From: a bacterium
GTDB lineage: Bacteria > Sumerlaeota > Sumerlaeia > SLMS01 > JAHLLQ01
Reading direction: 5' to 3'
Length of the DNA stretch: 64,000 bases
Assembly: GCA_020444065.1 (NCBI GenBank)
Contig: JAHLLQ010000006.1
Span: 342,380 to 406,379, forward strand
In this document: in pieces, positions 1 to 8,955 of the stretch
Layout: every line of letters starts with the position of its first letter
Position numbering within the stretch: position 1 is the first letter of the stretch
Program-made: the position numbers and the translations under genes
The notes under the pieces: model-generated
Database searches by the model: none
What the model saw: only the letters and a program-made list of their open reading frames with translations
Told to the model about the DNA's origin: nothing

Positions 1-323
<323 letters not shown>

Positions 324-350
324 CATCACACAGCCATAGTTACAGAATGA

Positions 351-382
351 AAAGGCGGCAGCTCGAGAGGGCTGCCGCTTTC
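351..382. terminator. bidirectional intrinsic terminator
   Basis: An 11-bp stem (352-362 with 371-381, GC-rich core GGCGGCAGC/GCTGCCGC) has an 8-base loop and is flanked by A-rich and T-rich arms. It can therefore stop transcription both from mdh on the plus strand and from the convergent gene ending at 385. Confidence 0.8.
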
Positions 383-384
383 CT

Positions 385-957
385 TTACTGTTTCATTCCG
401 GTGAGAGATTCGCTCATCTCTGAATCCAGCGCATACGTTGAAGTCCAGATTGCAAAGAAGGCTGCAGCGAAGTCCTCGCCCTCGATCGTGCAGCTCAATT
501 CACCATTGAAGTAGATCGAAGTTTCACGCGCTTCCGGATCGTAATCGATTCGGTACTCATCGCCCTCTTCGACATCGGCGTAGCAGGCGTAGAGCTTCTT
601 CAGACGTTCCTCCAGAGCGCGACGGTCAACATTGGAATTCTTCTTAATCCCCTTGCGGGTCGCCTTCTCGATATCCTCAGCATCGATTGAACGATGATAG
701 CGCAAGACAATGCGCCTTGGTGTCTTCGCATCAAGAAGCTCGTCGTAGGTCTTCGTGTCCATCGGAGCATAGAAGGCGGCGGTGTAGACATCGAGCGACC
801 ACCACTCGAGCAGATGCCCCCCGCGAAACGGCACGGACTTGCCGTTGATCTCCGCCTTCGCTGGGAATACCTCCCCGCCCTCACGAACAGTTGGTTGTCC
901 AGCCGCGAGTGGCAAAGCTATCATTATCAGGCAAAAGACTGTTAGAGTGAAGCGCAC
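385..957 (-). CDS. secreted chalcone-isomerase-like protein
   Basis: A protein of about 190 residues with an N-terminal signal peptide (hydrophobic run FTLTVFCLIMIALPLAA, cleavage near AAG). It resembles the bacterial CHI-fold family (Pfam Chalcone_3): an N-terminal strand region NGKSVPFRGGHLLEW, a strand VYTAAFYAP, a strand RRIVLRYHRSIDAEDIEKA, and a C-terminal Y/FNG...AAAFFAIW segment. Bacterial members are periplasmic and mostly of unknown function; some plant relatives bind fatty acids. I chose the GTG at 957 because AAAGGAG lies 8 bases upstream and the hydrophobic signal begins directly after it. An in-frame extension to 1026 would bury the signal behind about 23 residues. Single gene, divergent from the nuclease gene. 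Family call is moderate and the function unknown. Confidence 0.62.
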   Translation of the reverse strand: MRFTLTVFCLIMIALPLAAGQPTVREGGEVFPAKAEINGKSVPFRGGHLLEWWSLDVYTAAFYAPMDTKTYDELLDAKTPRRIVLRYHRSIDAEDIEKATRKGIKKNSNVDRRALEERLKKLYACYADVEEGDEYRIDYDPEARETSIYFNGELSCTIEGEDFAAAFFAIWTSTYALDSEMSESLTGMKQ

Positions 958-1169
958 GATGAAGTCTCCTTTCCAAGCGGTATTTTGACTAGCAAACGGC
1001 GGTCCAGGCAGGCAATATCTGGACACTTCTGTTGCCCGGTGGATTCGGAAACCGGACAGGCGATTCGCCTAATCTTTGCCTTGTCTTCCCGTCGGCATGG
1101 GCTTCACAGTGCGTTTATCGAGCGGCCCGCGGTGGCCGATTATCTGGTTTGTACTCGAGCAGAACCGTC

Positions 1170-2543
1170 ATGGACTTCCGTTCCCGCATGGATGACATCA
1201 ATCGACGCAAGCGCCAGCAGGAGGACATCCTGAAGGCGTTTCGCGAGGGGAAGTTCGATCATATCTATCGTGCGAGCGAACTGTTCGAACGGCGCGAGGC
1301 AGAGCCTCCGCGGGAGCAACGTCTGCTCGAAGCTCTCCCCCACGGGCGATTCGAAGAAGACGGTGATTCGCGGTTTGTACTGCTGGAATCCCGCCTCAAA
1401 CCAGACGGGGCGGAGCAAGCGTACAAATTGCCGATTGATTCTGCAGAGGCGTTCGATCGGCACGATCTGTTCCGACACCTTGCGCCGGACGTGGAAGACC
1501 TGGACGAGCCGCTGCGGGTTTCGGACATCGCATTTGTCGATACGGAAACGACCGGCCTCTCCGGGGGCACAGGGATGGTGGCCTTCCTGATCGGCGTCGG
1601 CTGGTTCGAGATCGATGAACAAGGGCGGCCTTCGGAATTTGTGATCGAGCAGTATTTCATCGAAGATTTCTGCCACGAACCATTGATGCTGGACCGATTG
1701 GTGGAGCGACTGCGTCCCTTCCGCGCGTTCTGCACGTACAATGGGAAGACATTCGATCTGCCGCTGCTGCGAACGCGCGGAGTGATGAATCGACTGCGTC
1801 CGACCATCTGGCGAAAACCCAATCTGGACTTGCTGCACTTCTCACGCCGCCTGTGGCGCGGGGCATTCGAAAGCGTGTCTCTCTCCGCCGTGGAAGCGAA
1901 CGTCTTCGAACTGACACGCGAGAAAGATGTCGGCGGTGCGGAGATTCCAGCGATCTGGTTGGACTTTGTGCGAACGGGGCGCTGTGAAAGACTTCTGCCC
2001 GTGCTGCATCACAATGCGCAGGACATTGCGTCGCTCGGCAGTTTGCTGTCGCGATTGCTGTTGTGTCTCGCCGAGCCGGAGACGCCTGGAGTCTTAACGC
2101 GCGCGAGTGAATTCTGCGGCATGTCGCGTTGGTATGAGCAGCAAGGCGATCGCCAAACGGCGGCTCGATTGCTCGAGCGTGGTCTCGAAGTCATGCGGGA
2201 AGCAGCGGAAGAGGATGCCGCGCTGGCGAAGCTCGCTCTGCTGCACCGGCGAGAGAAAGCATGGGATCGCGCCGTGGAAATCTGGGAAAACATGCTCCAG
2301 CGACCGCTTTCCGTGAGTCATGCCGCGTACGTTGAATTGGCGAAGTACTACGAACATCAAACGAAGGATTTCGGTCGCGCCGCCGAGTTGGTTCAACAAT
2401 GTCTGAGGCAGATGGAGTTGGAGGAGGAGCTTTCGCGCCTGACCGGCCGAGGAATGGGGCCAGCGGTTCCCCCGGGGACCGTGGAAGCACTCGCGCACCG
2501 ATTGGAAAGACTGGAGCGCCGTCGAGCGCGCACGAAATCATGA
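1170..2543 (+). CDS. YprB-like ribonuclease H-fold exonuclease with TPR region
   Basis: A 457-residue protein. Residues ~115-300 form a DEDD-type exonuclease fold of the YprB/RNase_H_2 family: the Exo I motif FVDTETTGL (D124, E126), a conserved SGGTG after it, Exo II YNGKTFDLPLL (D196), and Exo III HHNAQDIASL (D285). All four acidic residues expected to bind two metal ions are present. Residues ~310-440 are helical repeats of TPR type (for example YEQQGDRQTAARLLERGLE and LYVELAKYYEHQ-like pairs), a common partner of this family. Start taken at ATG 1170, where conserved-looking sequence begins; ATG 1188 is an alternative and no strong ribosome site decides. Its stop overlaps the next start (ATGA). 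Likely an intracellular nucleic-acid nuclease; its substrate cannot be read from the sequence. Confidence 0.8.
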   Translation: MDFRSRMDDINRRKRQQEDILKAFREGKFDHIYRASELFERREAEPPREQRLLEALPHGRFEEDGDSRFVLLESRLKPDGAEQAYKLPIDSAEAFDRHDLFRHLAPDVEDLDEPLRVSDIAFVDTETTGLSGGTGMVAFLIGVGWFEIDEQGRPSEFVIEQYFIEDFCHEPLMLDRLVERLRPFRAFCTYNGKTFDLPLLRTRGVMNRLRPTIWRKPNLDLLHFSRRLWRGAFESVSLSAVEANVFELTREKDVGGAEIPAIWLDFVRTGRCERLLPVLHHNAQDIASLGSLLSRLLLCLAEPETPGVLTRASEFCGMSRWYEQQGDRQTAARLLERGLEVMREAAEEDAALAKLALLHRREKAWDRAVEIWENMLQRPLSVSHAAYVELAKYYEHQTKDFGRAAELVQQCLRQMELEEELSRLTGRGMGPAVPPGTVEALAHRLERLERRRARTKS

Positions 2544-3292
2544 CGAAACCCTGGTACGAAGCCGCCTTTGGGGCGGACTATATGAAGCGCTACGCCCATC
2601 GCGATGATCGCGAGGCGAAGAGCGCCGTTCGCACGTTCATTGATCGCGCCGATCTGCCGGAGGGATCCCGCGTGCTCGACTTCTGCTGTGGAGCAGGACG
2701 CCACATGGCGATTCTGGCAGAAGAAGCCATGGACGTTTACGGAATGGATCTCTCGCGCGATTTGTTGCGCGAAGCGGCCGACCTCTTCGTCGAGCCCCCG
2801 CTCGCCCGCGCCGATATGCGCCGCGTCCCATTTGCCGATCACGCGTTCGATGCGGTCACGCACTTCTTCACCGCGTTCGGCTACTTCGAGACGGACGAGG
2901 AGAATCTGTCGGTCTTCGACGAAATCGCGCGTGTGCTGTGCCGCGGCGGTGTGTACCTGTTCGATTTTCTCTCTGCGCCCGCCGTTATCCGGCAGTTCGA
3001 GGCTACCGCCGAATTGCACAACGTGGAGCAATTGGGCGGCAACATGCACCTGGAATCCACGCGGCGTCTGACCGCTGGTGCGGTTCGTGTGGAAAAGGAA
3101 ATGCGATTCGAGGAAGACGGTCGCATCGAGCGAACAATCACGGAGTCTGTCCGTCTGTTTCGGCCGGAGACGCTTCGGGAAGCGCTCAACAAGAGCGGCT
3201 TCGACTTGCAGGAAGAGTGGGGAGACTACAAGGGCACGCCGTACGAAGAATCCGAGGCAACGCGCTGGGTCGCCCTCGCGCGCCGGAGGTAA
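2540..3292 (+). CDS. class I SAM-dependent methyltransferase
   Basis: A 250-residue soluble enzyme with the class I methyltransferase core. Motif I is VLDFCCGAGRH at residues 45-55 (the glycine-rich SAM loop). The acidic end of strand 2 follows at VYGMDLS. Then come DMRRVPFADHAFDAVTHFFTAFGYF (motif II/III region) and LCRGGVYLFDFLS. The C-terminal half has a beta-rich region with RTITESVRLFRPETLREAL, typical of small-molecule methyltransferases of the Methyltransf_11/25 group. The start codon overlaps the stop of the nuclease gene in an ATGA arrangement and its own stop overlaps the following ATG, so translation is coupled in both directions. The methyl acceptor is unknown. Confidence 0.85.
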   Translation: MTKPWYEAAFGADYMKRYAHRDDREAKSAVRTFIDRADLPEGSRVLDFCCGAGRHMAILAEEAMDVYGMDLSRDLLREAADLFVEPPLARADMRRVPFADHAFDAVTHFFTAFGYFETDEENLSVFDEIARVLCRGGVYLFDFLSAPAVIRQFEATAELHNVEQLGGNMHLESTRRLTAGAVRVEKEMRFEEDGRIERTITESVRLFRPETLREALNKSGFDLQEEWGDYKGTPYEESEATRWVALARRR

Positions 3293-4338
3293 TGTTGCTC
3301 GGGAAGAAGCAGTCGACTGGAACGGCTCTGCAGATGTGGCGTGCGCGAGTGCGCGCTCTGCCATGGCCGCAGATTCTCCTGATGCTCCTTGCTGGGATTG
3401 CGCTCGCCTACCTGCAACGATTTCGCACGTGGCATGAGTTGTACGATCGCACGGTCTTCATACCTTATGTGCTGGCCGAATCGGACGTCATCTTCAACTC
3501 GCGCGTCCTGATGCGCCTGTACTTGCGGTTCTTCTGGGACAATACTCCCTTTGATATCTACACTGTGAACTTCATCACCCAGTGCATCGCAGCATCCGTG
3601 GCGCTGCTGGCGACATGGGCCTTTGCGGGTCATTGGCTGAAGCGAACGCACGCCCTGATCGCTGCGCTGCTCGCCGGAGGATGGACGTGCTGGGCCTACG
3701 TCCATTTGGCATCGCGTTTCTCTTACCCATACGACTTTCCAGCACTTGCATTCAGCGCCCTCGGGCTCGTTGCGATCGTGAAACGTCGCTACTGGGGAAT
3801 CGTCGCCTGCATCATCATTGGCGGATTCAACAAGGAATCGATCTTCTGGCTGGTGCCGGCCTGGTTCTTCTTTGCGATGTCAGAACCTGCCAATCGCCGC
3901 AGCCGGTCCGAATGGCTCCGATCGATCGCTCTGGGTTGTCTTTTTGTGCTCGTCTACCTGACCCCGCGGCTTTTCATTCCCCAGGGAGATGAGGCCTCCG
4001 CTCTGACGGTGTCGCTTGTAGAAAGCGATCCGCGTATGAAGCTTCACGGCTCGCCCCTGATCGTACAGAATGCTTATTACTTCTTTACATGCGCGCGAAC
4101 GCGAGGATTCCCCTGGATGCAGATTTCCGTGATGCCGCACGTGCTGGTTCTGCTGTTATGGCGCCGCTTCCCGAGTGACTTGCGCTGGCTGTATGCCGCG
4201 TTGCCGTTCTTCCTGGTACCGACGCTGATTGCAGGAAATGTCTGGGAACTGCGGATCTTCAATGAGATTCTGCCTCTGACGACGACAGCGTTCGTGATTG
4301 GCATCTGCAGGACCGGGAGACAGAGAGGAGACTGCTGA
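3292..4338 (+). CDS. polytopic membrane protein of unknown function
   Basis: About 348 residues with roughly eight to nine hydrophobic segments: ILLMLLAGIALAYLQ near the N-terminus, then several across the middle such as CIAASVALLATWAFAG and FSALGLVAIV, and a last one near the C-terminus. A short segment, FNKESIFWLVPAWFFF, recalls the integral-membrane layout of GT-C-like glycosyltransferases and related lipid-pathway proteins, with a long first extracytoplasmic loop (LYDRTVFIPYVLAESDVIF). I do not recognise a defined family. The start (ATG) shares its A with the last base of the upstream stop codon, so it is coupled to the methyltransferase. It ends just before the acetyltransferase gene, 16 bases away. 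Confidence 0.6.
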   Translation: MLLGKKQSTGTALQMWRARVRALPWPQILLMLLAGIALAYLQRFRTWHELYDRTVFIPYVLAESDVIFNSRVLMRLYLRFFWDNTPFDIYTVNFITQCIAASVALLATWAFAGHWLKRTHALIAALLAGGWTCWAYVHLASRFSYPYDFPALAFSALGLVAIVKRRYWGIVACIIIGGFNKESIFWLVPAWFFFAMSEPANRRSRSEWLRSIALGCLFVLVYLTPRLFIPQGDEASALTVSLVESDPRMKLHGSPLIVQNAYYFFTCARTRGFPWMQISVMPHVLVLLLWRRFPSDLRWLYAALPFFLVPTLIAGNVWELRIFNEILPLTTTAFVIGICRTGRQRGDC

Positions 4339-4354
4339 AACGGCGGAGCCTATC

Positions 4355-4801
4355 GTGCCTCAAGAAATCGTCTTTCAAATACTGCGTTACAACGACTCGC
4401 ATCACCGGGGCGGTGTGGTTGATCTTTGGAATGAGGTCTTCCAGTACAGTGCGCCTCACAACGAACCGGGCCTTTCGATTGATCGGAAAATGGCCGTGGA
4501 CGATGGCTTGTTCCTGGTCGCTGTGGATTCGAACGGCATTGTGATCGGCACGATTATGGGAGGCTATGATGGTCATCGGGGCTGGATCTACTCTCTCGCG
4601 GTCGAACCATCTCACCAGAGAATGGGTATCGGCGCATCGCTTCTTGGGCACGTCGAGAAGATGCTGATCGCTCTTGGGTGTCTGAAGATCAACCTGCAGA
4701 TTCTTCCCGGCAACGAGCAGGTGCAGGAGTTCTATCGCCGGTTCGGCTATGCGACGGAAGAACGCATCAACATGGGCAAGAAGATCGACGAGAATCAGTG
4801 A
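4355..4801 (+). CDS. GNAT-family acetyltransferase (YpeA-like)
   Basis: A 148-residue GCN5-related N-acetyltransferase that resembles E. coli YpeA along its length. Shared landmarks are LSIDRKM, DDGLFLVAV, VIGTIMGGYDGHRGWIY, the acetyl-CoA loop QRMGIGASLLGHVEK (Q/RxxGxG/A motif A), and FYRRFGYA near the C-terminus. GNATs transfer an acetyl group from acetyl-CoA to an amine; the acceptor here is unknown. I chose GTG 4355 because GGAG sits 6 bases upstream and it begins right at the first conserved strand. An ATG at 4298 would overlap the previous gene by 41 bases. It probably belongs to the same transcript as the three genes before it and is convergent with the DinB-like gene. Confidence 0.83.
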   Translation: MPQEIVFQILRYNDSHHRGGVVDLWNEVFQYSAPHNEPGLSIDRKMAVDDGLFLVAVDSNGIVIGTIMGGYDGHRGWIYSLAVEPSHQRMGIGASLLGHVEKMLIALGCLKINLQILPGNEQVQEFYRRFGYATEERINMGKKIDENQ

Positions 4802-4817
4802 TATTCTGGGGGCGCTC

Positions 4818-5345
4818 TCAGTCCCGTTTTGCGCCCCGCCAATCGATTCCCACATCGAGTTTCAGCCGCAGCCGGTCCGCCAGTTGCGCGGCACCGTGTT
4901 GGATGTGCCGAATGTTGACAAGCTGATGTTCGAGCTTCGGCACCTTGTACCACCAGAACCCACTCTCGGGGCTCAGAATATCCATCGAATCGATCGCGTC
5001 ATTCACCAGCCCATCGCAGAAATCCCAATACTGCAGAATCTGCTCGCGTGTGTGAGGATCCGGAATCGGCGGCAGGTCGCTCGTCGGATCGGGCGGCCCC
5101 GGGATGCAGTCGGGGCACTGGACGTTCGAGACCTGCTGCTCCCATGGCTGGAAGGATTCGGAATCGGGCTGGATATAAAGGTGCGTGAAGAAAAGCGTAT
5201 GGTAAGCCAGTTGCCAGAATGTGTTTCGGTATTCCCGGCTGATCCACAGGTCATCCGGGCATGGCTCGACGCACTGGCGCAGCATCGCCAGTGCCGCGTG
5301 ATATTGGCTCTTCAACACGTCGCGAAGCAGTTCCGTCTCGCTCAT
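4818..5345 (-). CDS. DinB-like four-helix metal-dependent protein
   Basis: A 175-residue soluble protein with the layout of the DinB/YfiT superfamily: a first helix LLRDVLKSQYHAALAMLRQC, a second helix with WQLAYHTLFFTHLYI, and a last helix RHIQHGAAQLADRLR. Histidines H49, H147 and H150 fall where the family's three metal ligands usually lie (one on helix 2, two on the last helix). H55 is a further candidate. Superfamily members are often thiol transferases or stress-linked hydrolases. Start at ATG 5345, preceded by CAGGAG at a good distance. Convergent with the GNAT gene, 16 bases apart. Function beyond the superfamily is not known. Confidence 0.62.
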   Translation of the reverse strand: MSETELLRDVLKSQYHAALAMLRQCVEPCPDDLWISREYRNTFWQLAYHTLFFTHLYIQPDSESFQPWEQQVSNVQCPDCIPGPPDPTSDLPPIPDPHTREQILQYWDFCDGLVNDAIDSMDILSPESGFWWYKVPKLEHQLVNIRHIQHGAAQLADRLRLKLDVGIDWRGAKRD

Positions 5346-5421
5346 TGGAATCTCCTGTTTGTTGCAGATTACGCGTAAAGGAGAGCATGGCTGGAACAAG
5401 AGGACAAAGAGATTCTCTCGG

Positions 5422-7209
5422 TCATCGATCGGGCTGAATACCGATGTCGCGAAGACCTATTCCCAGCAGGCGATCGTCGTCTCCCAAACCGAGTGCAGAA
5501 GGCGATTGGGCATCCGGGAATCGCAGCACCAGCAGGCAGCGCCCTTCCTTGTCGGGACCGGGCACATGGAATGTCTCAACCTGGTCGGCGAAATCCGGCT
5601 GTTCGATACGGGAAATCTCCTCACCATTCCACTCGACGATCATCAGGAAGCGATGGGATTCCACGTTGGGGCTGTATGTGAATCCGCCAATCGAGATGAG
5701 CTTTGGACCTGGGCGATCATCTTTCCAGACGACGCGGGCAATCTTCTCCTCGCTCCACCGGAAGTCGCCCTCCGGGCCACTCCACCCCCAGTCGAAGAAC
5801 AACTGGAAGTCATCCGCCGCACCGATGTGCCCAGTTTCCGGAAGTTCCGGGATTCTGAGAGGTGGAGCCGGCATGTGGAGCCCCCACAGCGCCTGCATGC
5901 GTCCCCAGTTCCAGAGTTCCGCGGTGCTTGCCTCCAGCCGATGAATGCGATTCCAACGCGCCGTTTCCTCGTCGAATGCTCCCCTGCCATTGATCAGCAT
6001 GGAGAGCGTCGAGAGAATTGCGAATGAGCCCCAAACCAGCCACTTGTTGGAATCTCTTCGCGACGCGACATCCATCGATCGCACAAGACAGATCGTCAGG
6101 AAAGGTAAGGCGCCGGTCATGAGTCGCGCCCCGTAGCAATGGCCGCCCCACCAGACCGGCCAGCAACTGAGCAGCGCGAGGTGCAGTCCAAAGCCGGCCA
6201 GCCCGAGAATCGCTATGTGATCGAGAAAGGACTTCCGATATGCCAAGCCGATCGCGAACACCCACAGGAAAATCGGCGCCGTCACGAGCAGGCCACGTGA
6301 GGGACTGAACAGAACGCCAGGCAGTGCCTGCGGAATCGACTTGAGTGTCAGTCCGGAACCCTGGTGGAAGTAGTATGGGAGAGAACTCCCCGTCAGCGCG
6401 TGGTGGATGAATGCGAATCCGGCCGCCCAGCAAAGGCCGGCAATCACCGTCGCGAGAAGAAGATTTCGACGGTAGATTGCCTGCCAGCCAACAACCGCGA
6501 TCACTCCCGTCAGATTAATCGGTCTCACGAGAACAGCCAATGCGAGTAGTGACCCGACCAGGATTCCATGAAGCGTTGGCCGTTTGGGTATGCGCTCAGA
6601 CGTGACAAAAAGCAGGGCGCCCATCAGGAAGACGATGCCTGTGGTGTCCCCCCAAAGCGCACGGCTGGTTGTGGAGAACACCATCGTCCCAAATGCCACA
6701 ACGAGCGCAGCCACCGCGGCCAGATGCAGCGGGAGACTCCGCGCGGCGAAGAGGTAGACGAGAAGAACGAAGAACGCACTGAGGAGAGCTGCCAGGTCGC
6801 GTTGGATCCGAGTCTCTCCGTCCTGATCGGGCGAGCCATCCTCGCTTCGGGCGCTGACGCCGCCAACATGATTCCACAGCCAAACCATCGGCACGAGAAG
6901 CATCGAGGTCGTTGGTGGGTAGCCGTAGTGAAGGTGTCCATTCTGCCAGGTCAGTTGGTACGACGGCGGGGGCGCAGCGGGGTTTCCTTCGGAATCGAAA
7001 AGCTGCGGAAAAGCACTGTCGAGTTCCAGCGTTCGCTCGGACATAAGAACTTCAGAGAGCAACACAGTGTAGCGCGTATCGGCTCCATCCTGGTGGACTG
7101 GGGCGGTACGAAAGACACACGCGCAGAGAAGAAAGACAAGGCATCCGACAATCCACTGGAGGCGGCGAGCTGCGCGGAGTTCTCCTGTTGGAATCCCGTC
7201 ATCAGACAT
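5422..7209 (-). CDS. GT-C-like polytopic membrane protein, putative glycosyltransferase
   Basis: About 595 residues. After a cytosolic N-terminus there is a first membrane helix (LQWIVGCLVFLLCACVF), then an extracytoplasmic loop with acidic residues (VHQDGADTRYTVLLSEVL). Some nine to ten further membrane helices extend to about residue 390, followed by a soluble C-terminal domain of about 180 residues with beta-rich sequence. This layout, with one acidic first loop and a C-terminal soluble domain, is that of GT-C glycosyltransferases of the mannosyltransferase/ArnT type, which use lipid-linked sugars. I see no decisive family motif. Start chosen at ATG 7209 because the extension to 7332 is charged and unlike a membrane protein N-terminus. 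Divergent from bcp. Confidence 0.5.
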   Translation of the reverse strand: MSDDGIPTGELRAARRLQWIVGCLVFLLCACVFRTAPVHQDGADTRYTVLLSEVLMSERTLELDSAFPQLFDSEGNPAAPPPSYQLTWQNGHLHYGYPPTTSMLLVPMVWLWNHVGGVSARSEDGSPDQDGETRIQRDLAALLSAFFVLLVYLFAARSLPLHLAAVAALVVAFGTMVFSTTSRALWGDTTGIVFLMGALLFVTSERIPKRPTLHGILVGSLLALAVLVRPINLTGVIAVVGWQAIYRRNLLLATVIAGLCWAAGFAFIHHALTGSSLPYYFHQGSGLTLKSIPQALPGVLFSPSRGLLVTAPIFLWVFAIGLAYRKSFLDHIAILGLAGFGLHLALLSCWPVWWGGHCYGARLMTGALPFLTICLVRSMDVASRRDSNKWLVWGSFAILSTLSMLINGRGAFDEETARWNRIHRLEASTAELWNWGRMQALWGLHMPAPPLRIPELPETGHIGAADDFQLFFDWGWSGPEGDFRWSEEKIARVVWKDDRPGPKLISIGGFTYSPNVESHRFLMIVEWNGEEISRIEQPDFADQVETFHVPGPDKEGRCLLVLRFPDAQSPSALGLGDDDRLLGIGLRDIGIQPDR

Positions 7210-7352
7210 AGAAAAAACGTGCTGCCACGCTCCCCGGCGGGCAACGGCAAAGCCTTGAGGATTCCGTCGCAAGACTGAGTTTGGACGATGGAAAGAGGCG
7301 CTCTTCTTGCTTCTATTGATGGAATCATCCAAACGAGGAGTCGAAGATCAAC

Positions 7353-7850
7353 ATGGCGAAGTCCCAAGATCCAACAACCTCCGAACTGGTGGGCAAGAAA
7401 GCCCCGACCTTCACCCTCCCCGACCAGAACGGGAAGAAGCGCAAGCTGTCCGATTACAAGGGGCAGTGGGTTGTCCTATTCGCGTATCCGAAAGACGCCA
7501 CACCGGGGTGTACAAAAGAAGCCTGCGGCTTTCGCGATGCGGCGGCGGACTTCAGGAAACTCGGCGCCCAGGTGCTCGGCATCTCAATTCTGGACACTGC
7601 CTCGAAGAAGAAGTTCGCCGACAAGCATGGCCTCAGCTATCCCCTGCTGGCGGACGAGGATCATGCCGTCGCGGAGAAGTACGGTTTCTGGAAGGAGAAA
7701 TCAATGTACGGGAAGAAGTTCATGGGGATCAATCGCGAGACGTTTGTGATCGATCCGGAAGGCAAGATCGCCGCGCATTGGCAGAAGGCCAGCGGGAATG
7801 AGGCACACAGCGCGGAAGTGCTGGAGTGGATCAAGGCGAAGGTAGAGTGA
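7353..7850 (+). CDS. bcp: thioredoxin-dependent peroxiredoxin, Bcp/PrxQ type
   Basis: A 165-residue peroxiredoxin that reduces hydrogen peroxide and organic hydroperoxides in the cytoplasm using thioredoxin. The peroxidatic cysteine is C53 in ATPGCTKEACGF. The resolving cysteine is C58, five residues on, which is the atypical two-cysteine arrangement of PrxQ/Bcp. Other family landmarks are FTLPDQNGKKRKLSDYKG, VVLFAYPKDATPGC, GLSYPLLADEDHAVAEKYG and the C-terminal EVLEWIKAKV helix. The length matches the family. It stands alone between divergent and convergent neighbours. Confidence 0.95.
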   Translation: MAKSQDPTTSELVGKKAPTFTLPDQNGKKRKLSDYKGQWVVLFAYPKDATPGCTKEACGFRDAAADFRKLGAQVLGISILDTASKKKFADKHGLSYPLLADEDHAVAEKYGFWKEKSMYGKKFMGINRETFVIDPEGKIAAHWQKASGNEAHSAEVLEWIKAKVE

Positions 7851-7856
7851 CTGCTT

Positions 7857-8693
7857 CTACGGCCTCAGGAGCCGATCAAGAAACTCGAAAACCCTGGCGA
7901 AGTTCGTGGGAGATTCGAATCGTTCTCCTCCATGTCCCGCGCCATCCAGTAGGTCGAGAGTGACCGAGTCCGCGCCGAGCACGGTTCTGAGCTTCTTGGC
8001 GAAGAAGATCGATTGCTCGACGGGAACGATGCCATCCTCAGTTCCATGCTGGACGAGGAAGGGCGGATTGTCGGGGGCGATGTAGGTTTCTGGGTTGGCC
8101 TTCGCAACAAGGTCAGGAACTTCCGTGATCGTTGCACCGAGCATGCTGCTTTCGGGCGAATCTGGAAGGCTGTGTGTCGGTTCGCCCTTGCCGCTCTCTT
8201 GGAAATGCTCATCCATCTCGAGGAAGTTCGTCGGACCGTACCAGTCGACAACAGCCTGGACCCGACTTGAGAACTCGCGATTCCCAAGCGACAGGTCTTC
8301 CAACTCTTCGACTCCCCCGCTGGTTCCGGCAAGCGCCGCAAGGTATCCGCCTGCGGAATCGCCCCAGATGCCAACCGCATCGGGCCTCACGCGAAACCGC
8401 TCTGAGTTCGCGCGAAGGAAGCGGATGGCTGCCTTCACATCCTGAATGTTCGCGGGGAAGATTGCTTCGCCACTGAGGCGATAGTTGATCGCGGCTGCCA
8501 GGTAGCCGGAAGCCACGAGTGCCTTCGCCCAAACGTGGGTGCTCGACTTGTCGCCGAACATAAAGGCACCGCCATGGACGAGGATGACGGCTGGAAATGG
8601 TCCCTGCCCGTCCGGCACGAAAACATCCATCTTCTGTGCAGAAGATTTGTCGGCGTACGGGATATCCGAAAGCACATTCTCGTTCTGGCGCAT
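7857..8693 (-). CDS. alpha/beta-hydrolase, esterase of the BD-FAE/HSL-like group
   Basis: A 278-residue alpha/beta-hydrolase. The oxyanion-hole motif HGG is at 40-42 (VILVHGGAFMFGDKS). The nucleophile is S113 in GDSAGG (111-116), the acidic residue is in HGTEDGIVPV, and the catalytic histidine is in GAGHGG near the C-terminus. The full catalytic triad is thus visible. The closest group by motif order is the feruloyl/acetyl esterase (BD-FAE) and hormone-sensitive-lipase-like families, which hydrolyse small esters. No signal peptide is evident with this start. Upstream in-frame codons to 8771 (TTG) exist, so 20-26 extra residues cannot be excluded. Convergent with bcp, leaving six bases between stops. 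Confidence 0.82.
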   Translation of the reverse strand: MRQNENVLSDIPYADKSSAQKMDVFVPDGQGPFPAVILVHGGAFMFGDKSSTHVWAKALVASGYLAAAINYRLSGEAIFPANIQDVKAAIRFLRANSERFRVRPDAVGIWGDSAGGYLAALAGTSGGVEELEDLSLGNREFSSRVQAVVDWYGPTNFLEMDEHFQESGKGEPTHSLPDSPESSMLGATITEVPDLVAKANPETYIAPDNPPFLVQHGTEDGIVPVEQSIFFAKKLRTVLGADSVTLDLLDGAGHGGERFESPTNFARVFEFLDRLLRP

Positions 8694-8844
8694 ATTCCCA
8701 TATTCCACATAAGGTCGCGCCGCGAATTGCACGCACCGTTTCCAATATGAACCAAACGATTGGTGAACCAATGGTCAACGCGTATTGGCCTGGATAGAAC
8801 ACACACCTCCGCCTCCTTGGAGCCCTTCACAGGATCGATGCCAC

Positions 8845-8874
8845 TTGACGCACATTCCCCCATTGCGATATACG
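8845..8874 (+). promoter_or_regulatory. candidate sigma-70 promoter for the cytochrome operon
   Basis: TTGACG at 8845-8850 is separated by 17-18 bases from ATATAC/TATACG at 8868-8874. It points at the electron-transfer operon starting at 8956 and would give a leader of about 75 bases. This is a consensus match only. Confidence 0.4.
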
Positions 8875-8955
8875 TTTAGGCGGAGGATGCGACATTACTT
8901 GTCGCACACAAACTGGAGGACGGGAGGTCTCCGCGGGGAGCGGAGATGTGCGTTC

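Noticed and set aside
1170..4801. Idea that the nuclease/methyltransferase chain is a restriction or other defence system
   Set aside because: The methyltransferase looks like a small-molecule class I enzyme without a target-recognition domain, the nuclease is of the housekeeping-type YprB family, and no mobile or defence genes are nearby.
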